DNA of 10,816 bases, taken from Chloroflexota bacterium. Its GTDB lineage: Bacteria > Chloroflexota > Anaerolineae > UBA1429. The notes beneath the pieces are model-generated. The model searched no databases and was not told where the DNA came from. It saw nothing but the letters and a program-made list of their open reading frames with translations. Positions 8,283 to 10,816 of this stretch are shown here, piece by piece. The position numbers were made by a program, and so were the translations under genes. The DNA is taken from positions 1 to 10,816 of the forward strand of contig JAAZBY010000423.1 of NCBI GenBank assembly GCA_012513595.1. Reading direction: 5' to 3'. How positions within the stretch are numbered: position 1 is the stretch's first letter; each line of letters starts with the position of its first letter.

Positions 8283-9518
8283 ATGTCCAAGTACCCGCCT
8301 ACCGTGTATGTGCTCGGCACCGACCGCAACATCGGCAAGACTGTCACCTGTATCGGCATCATCTCCCACCTGATCGCGTCGGGCCAGGGCTATGGCGTTC
8401 ATGATGTGGGCTACATCAAGCCCGTCGGGCAACAGACCCTCACCGTGCTCAATGACCGCGGCGCGCCGATCGAATCCGACAAGGACGCCGTCCTGGCCGT
8501 CTCTCTGCTGGGCGTCGAGGGGCCAGGGTACGAGTACATCAGCCCCGTCGTATGGGCGGACGGGGTCACGTCCCAGTATATTGACGAGGCCTCGGTTGGC
8601 GATCCTTTGGCGGGGCGGCAGGCCTTCCTGGAGCGCATCCGCGATGCCTACGAGCGCGTGGCCGAGGGGAAGCGGCTCGTCCTGGCCGAGGGGACCGGGC
8701 AGCCGGGCGTGGGCTCGGTAGCGGGTATCTCCAACGCCGACGTGATCCAGGCGCTCCACGAGATGGGCGTGCCGCTGAGCGTGCTGCTCGTCACCCGGGG
8801 GGGGATCGGCGCCACCATCGACCAGGTCTTCCCCTACCTGATCCTGCTGGACCATATGGGCGTCCGCGCCGATGGGCTGATCGTCAACGGCGTCTTTCCC
8901 TCCAAGATGGACAAGATCCGCCGCTACCTAACCAACTACTATGAGAAGGTGCTCCCCTCCCTGTACGGCGATATTCTGAGTACCCAGGGAACGCCGCAGA
9001 TCGTGGGCTTTGTCCCCTCGGTCGACGAGCTGCGCTGGCCCACCATGCGCCTGATCCGAGAGACTCTGGCCAAGAAGGACGCCGACGCCGTCGAGGTGGT
9101 GGCGCCCAAGGACTTTGACCAGGGCGGCCTCTCCCTGGTGCGCAACGTCAAGGTCATCAGCCTCGACTTTGGCTTCGAGCCCTTCCTCGAGCCGGGCGAT
9201 GCCGTCGTGGTGGGGGTGAACTCCAACGATGTCATCCTGGCGGTTCTCTTGCTGCACGAGCGCATGGAGCGCCAGCACGGCCAGGGGCTCTCCGGCCTGA
9301 TCCTCTCCTGCCGACAGGTCGGCGGGCTGAGCCCGCAGATCCAGGAGATCGTCGCCAACAGCGACCTCCCCACCATGTTGGTGGCGCTCGACTCGGCCAG
9401 CATCGTGCAAAAGATCGAGGCGATGGACGTCAAGATCCAGCCGTACGACGTGGGCAAAAAGGCCCTCATCGCCGCGGCCTTCCAGGGGCTGGACCTCCTC
9501 CCGGGGCTGATCACCTGA
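8283..9518 (+). CDS. BioD-like P-loop NTPase with C-terminal DRTGG-type domain (resembles the N-terminal part of long phosphotransacetylases)
   Basis: 411 residues, no transmembrane segments. N-terminal domain (about 5-245): VYVLGTDRNIGKT with P-loop GTDRNIGKT (12-20), YIKPVG (44-49), LAEGTGQPGVGSVAGISNADVI (split over 134-155) and strands LSVLLVTRGGIG and GLIVNGVF, all as in dethiobiotin synthetase-like (AAA_26) proteins. C-terminal part (about 285-400) has NVKVISLD, GDAVVVGVNSNDVILAVLL, GLILSC and a final LPTMLVALDS strand, as in DRTGG domains. BioD-like plus DRTGG is the architecture N-terminal to the catalytic domain of long Pta enzymes; the PTA catalytic domain itself is absent. True BioD is unlikely because it is about half this length and no biotin genes are nearby. 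ATG at 8283 follows an AGGGGG site by 4-5 bases. Function is unproven; a nucleotide-dependent regulatory role in acetyl-CoA metabolism is inference from architecture and the divergent acyl-CoA synthetase. Confidence 0.82.
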   Translation: MSKYPPTVYVLGTDRNIGKTVTCIGIISHLIASGQGYGVHDVGYIKPVGQQTLTVLNDRGAPIESDKDAVLAVSLLGVEGPGYEYISPVVWADGVTSQYIDEASVGDPLAGRQAFLERIRDAYERVAEGKRLVLAEGTGQPGVGSVAGISNADVIQALHEMGVPLSVLLVTRGGIGATIDQVFPYLILLDHMGVRADGLIVNGVFPSKMDKIRRYLTNYYEKVLPSLYGDILSTQGTPQIVGFVPSVDELRWPTMRLIRETLAKKDADAVEVVAPKDFDQGGLSLVRNVKVISLDFGFEPFLEPGDAVVVGVNSNDVILAVLLLHERMERQHGQGLSGLILSCRQVGGLSPQIQEIVANSDLPTMLVALDSASIVQKIEAMDVKIQPYDVGKKALIAAAFQGLDLLPGLIT

Positions 9519-9530
9519 GGGCACCCTGCT

Positions 9531-9556
9531 GCGGGGCGCTCGCGCGGGCGCCCCGC
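9531..9556 (+). terminator. GC-rich hairpin after the BioD-like gene
   Basis: Perfect 9-bp stem GCGGGGCGC/GCGCCCCGC (9531-9539 and 9548-9556), 8-base loop, 12 bases after the stop codon. There is no U-tract (TCCTCGCGCG follows), so it may be a poor intrinsic terminator or a transcript-stabilising or Rho-assisted end. Confidence 0.45.
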
Positions 9557-9614
9557 TCCTCGCGCGTCACATTCTCCCTCCGTGTACTCTGCCGACAGCG
9601 TCCCGACGCCGATA

Positions 9615-9646
9615 TTGACGGCGCCGGGCCCTTGTGCTACTATAAT
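9615..9646 (+). promoter_or_regulatory. Predicted promoter of the Rrf2-cysE operon
   Basis: -35 TTGACG (9615-9620). Two overlapping -10 candidates: TACTAT (9638-9643) at the ideal 17-base spacing, and a perfect TATAAT (9641-9646) at 20 bases. Long or ambiguous spacing is a common trait of promoters that need help or are controlled by a bound factor. The leader to ATG at 9673 is only about 20 bases. Confidence 0.55.
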
Positions 9647-9672
9647 CCGGATTTTTAAGTAAGGATTGATCC
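9644..9672 (+). promoter_or_regulatory. Candidate operator: palindromes between -10 and start of the Rrf2 gene
   Basis: A perfect 10-base palindrome AATCCGGATT (9644-9653) overlaps the -10 and likely start site, and a second interrupted palindrome GGATTGATCC (9663-9672) ends just before the ATG. They share GGATT 14 bases apart. Rrf2 proteins commonly repress their own operon through dyad sites near the promoter, so this is a fitting operator position. The motif is not one I can match to a known Rrf2 site. The start's ribosome binding site AAGGA (9661-9665) lies inside it. Confidence 0.35.
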
Positions 9673-10113
9673 ATGAAGCTGTCATCCAAGGAACGCACCG
9701 GCTTGCACGCCATGGTCGAACTGGCACGCCACCATGGGGCTGGCCCGGTGCCGCTGAGCAAAGTAGCTGACGCACAGGGCCTGCCCCTGCCCTACCTGGG
9801 GCGCATCGCAGCCTCGTTGCGGCGCGCGGACCTGCTGGAGAGCGTCCGTGGCGTCCACGGCGGCTACATGCTCTCTCGCTCGCCGGCGGAGATCAGCGTG
9901 GGAGACATCTTTCGCGCCGTGGAGGGATCGCTCATGAGCCTGGACTGCATGCGCGAGGATGCCTGCTGTGCCCGGGAGGCCACCTGCGCCACGCGCAGCG
10001 TCTGGGCCGTCGTCTCGGCCCGCCTGAAGGAAACCTTGGACAGCACCACTCTGGCCGACGTCCTCCTGGAGACGTGCGGCACAGCACTGACCATCAGCGT
10101 AGAGGAAGCCTAG
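9673..10113 (+). CDS. Rrf2-family transcriptional regulator with IscR-like cysteine cluster
   Basis: 146 residues, normal Rrf2 length. N-terminal winged helix: MKLSSKERTGLHAMVELA is the family opening, the recognition region falls at about 28-52 (LSKVADAQGLPLPYLGRI), and the wing is VRGVHGGYMLSR (58-69). Cysteines 92, 98, 99 and 105 follow; C-x5-C-x6-C closely resembles the Fe-S ligands of IscR (92, 98, 104) and related NsrR/RsrR proteins. CymR, the Rrf2 cysteine regulator of Firmicutes, lacks such a cluster, so metal or redox sensing is more likely here (inference). ATG at 9673 has AAGGA 7 bases upstream. The stop TAG is immediately followed by the cysE ATG, so both are translated from one message. 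The downstream gene points to control of cysteine or Fe-S biogenesis, but the sensed signal cannot be read from sequence. Confidence 0.93.
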   Translation: MKLSSKERTGLHAMVELARHHGAGPVPLSKVADAQGLPLPYLGRIAASLRRADLLESVRGVHGGYMLSRSPAEISVGDIFRAVEGSLMSLDCMREDACCAREATCATRSVWAVVSARLKETLDSTTLADVLLETCGTALTISVEEA

Positions 10114-10806
10114 ATGCTCACACGCATCCGTGAAGATATCGCCACGGTCTTTGAAAAGGACCCGGCCGCCCGCGGTCTGGTAGAAGTGCTTACCTGCTAT
10201 CCGGGCCTCCATGCCATCTGGCTGCACCGCGTGGCCAACTGGCTGTGGCGCCATGGGCTGCACCTGGGCGGGCGGTTCGTGTCGCACCTGACGCGGTTCC
10301 TCACCGGGATCGAGATCCACCCCGGGGCCACCATCGGGCGCCGCTTCTTCATCGACCACGGCATGGGCATCGTCATCGGCGAGACGGCCGAGATCGGCGA
10401 CGACGTGCTGATCTACAAGGGCGCCGTGTTGGGCGGCACCTCTCTGAACAAGGGCAAGCGCCACCCGACCATCGGCAACGGCGTGGTGATCGGCTCCAAT
10501 GCCGTGGTCCTTGAGCCTATCACCGTGGGGGACTGCGCGCGCATCGGCTCTGGCGCGGTCGTCATCAAGCCGGTGCCCGAGGATTCGACGGCGGTGGGCG
10601 TGCCGGCGCGCGTGGTGCGCGGGCCGCACCTGGCGCCCGAAGCCCAGCCCACCCTCGAGCACGCGCGGCTCCCCGACCCCTTCGCCGAGGCCTACGGCGC
10701 ACTGACGGCGCGCATGACTGAGCTCGAGCACCAGCTCTGGGCCCTGACCGAGGAGCTGAAGGACGAGGAACCGGCCGGCCGGCGCGGCGCGCGACGCAAT
10801 CCCTAG
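10114..10806 (+). CDS. cysE: Serine O-acetyltransferase
   Basis: 230 residues. Makes O-acetylserine from serine and acetyl-CoA, the first step of cysteine synthesis. Seen: short helical N-terminus (1-60), then left-handed beta-helix hexapeptide repeats (about 65-170) with [20 protein letters not shown] (catalytic His82; Glu67 at the position of the E. coli dyad aspartate, as in Bacillus-type enzymes), [24 protein letters not shown] and VGVPARVV. This is the short Gram-positive-like form, not the longer enterobacterial one. About 60 residues follow the beta-helix, including a possible coiled-coil helix (195-216) and an Arg-rich end; this tail holds the region that affects cysteine feedback in other CysE proteins. 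Its start codon directly follows the Rrf2 stop (TAGATG), with the ribosome binding site GAGGAAG inside the Rrf2 gene, implying translational coupling. Only 10 bases remain after the stop, so further operon members cannot be seen. Confidence 0.96.
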   Translation: MLTRIREDIATVFEKDPAARGLVEVLTCYPGLHAIWLHRVANWLWRHGLHLGGRFVSHLTRFLTGIEIHPGATIGRRFFIDHGMGIVIGETAEIGDDVLIYKGAVLGGTSLNKGKRHPTIGNGVVIGSNAVVLEPITVGDCARIGSGAVVIKPVPEDSTAVGVPARVVRGPHLAPEAQPTLEHARLPDPFAEAYGALTARMTELEHQLWALTEELKDEEPAGRRGARRNP

Positions 10807-10816
10807 CCGGGCCAAC

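Noticed and set aside
8172..8855. 227-codon minus-strand frame over the divergent promoter region
   Set aside because: Lies antisense to the P-loop region of the BioD-like gene and would run over both promoters; composition is shadow-like.
8283..9518. Annotation of the BioD-like gene as dethiobiotin synthetase
   Set aside because: At 411 residues it is about twice the length of BioD, has an added DRTGG-type domain, and no biotin genes are adjacent.

Overview
The window is ordinary-looking, gene-dense, GC-rich bacterial chromosome (G/C-biased third codon positions, short spacers, sigma70-type -35/-10 promoters, AGGAG-type ribosome binding sites). The gene set (RarA ATPase fused to a methyltransferase domain, a URO-D family protein with MtaA/MtbA-type metal ligands, fused ADP-forming acyl-CoA synthetase, free-standing BioD-like/DRTGG protein, Rrf2-cysE pair) would suit a Chloroflexota (Anaerolineae-like) bacterium. 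That assignment is inference from gene style, not proof. I see no transposase, integrase, CRISPR array, tRNA, rRNA or phage gene.

Layout. (1) 1-2117 (+): the 3' part of a rarA/mgsA-type clamp-loader-like ATPase gene, extended by a C-terminal SAM-methyltransferase-like domain. (2) 2134-3919 (-): a two-gene unit reading right to left, a URO-D superfamily protein followed by an unknown protein whose C-terminus looks like a DUF559/Vsr-type nuclease fold that has lost its catalytic acid. It converges on rarA with a 16-base gap. (3) 3920-4093: divergent promoters for the URO-D unit and for rpsT. (4) 4094-4357 (+): ribosomal protein S20 with a UUG start, converging on enolase (4545-5828, -), with one terminator for each gene in the spacer. 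(5) 6014-8104 (-): single-chain ADP-forming acetyl/acyl-CoA synthetase, followed by a strong hairpin before eno. (6) 8283-9518 (+): BioD-like P-loop plus DRTGG-type protein, divergent from the synthetase gene with back-to-back promoters. (7) 9673-10806 (+): an Rrf2-family regulator with an IscR-like cysteine cluster, directly abutting cysE (serine O-acetyltransferase).

How the genes may work together. Genes 5 and 6 plausibly concern the acetyl-CoA/acetate node: the synthetase interconverts acyl-CoA and acid with ATP synthesis, and its divergent neighbour resembles the N-terminal regulatory part of long phosphotransacetylases. Rrf2-cysE is a likely operon for cysteine supply, with the regulator possibly sensing Fe-S, redox or cysteine status. 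Enolase and S20 are housekeeping. The most unusual points are the RarA-methyltransferase fusion, the degenerate nuclease-like gene paired with a URO-D protein, and the divergent synthetase/BioD-DRTGG pair. None can be called a new system from sequence alone.
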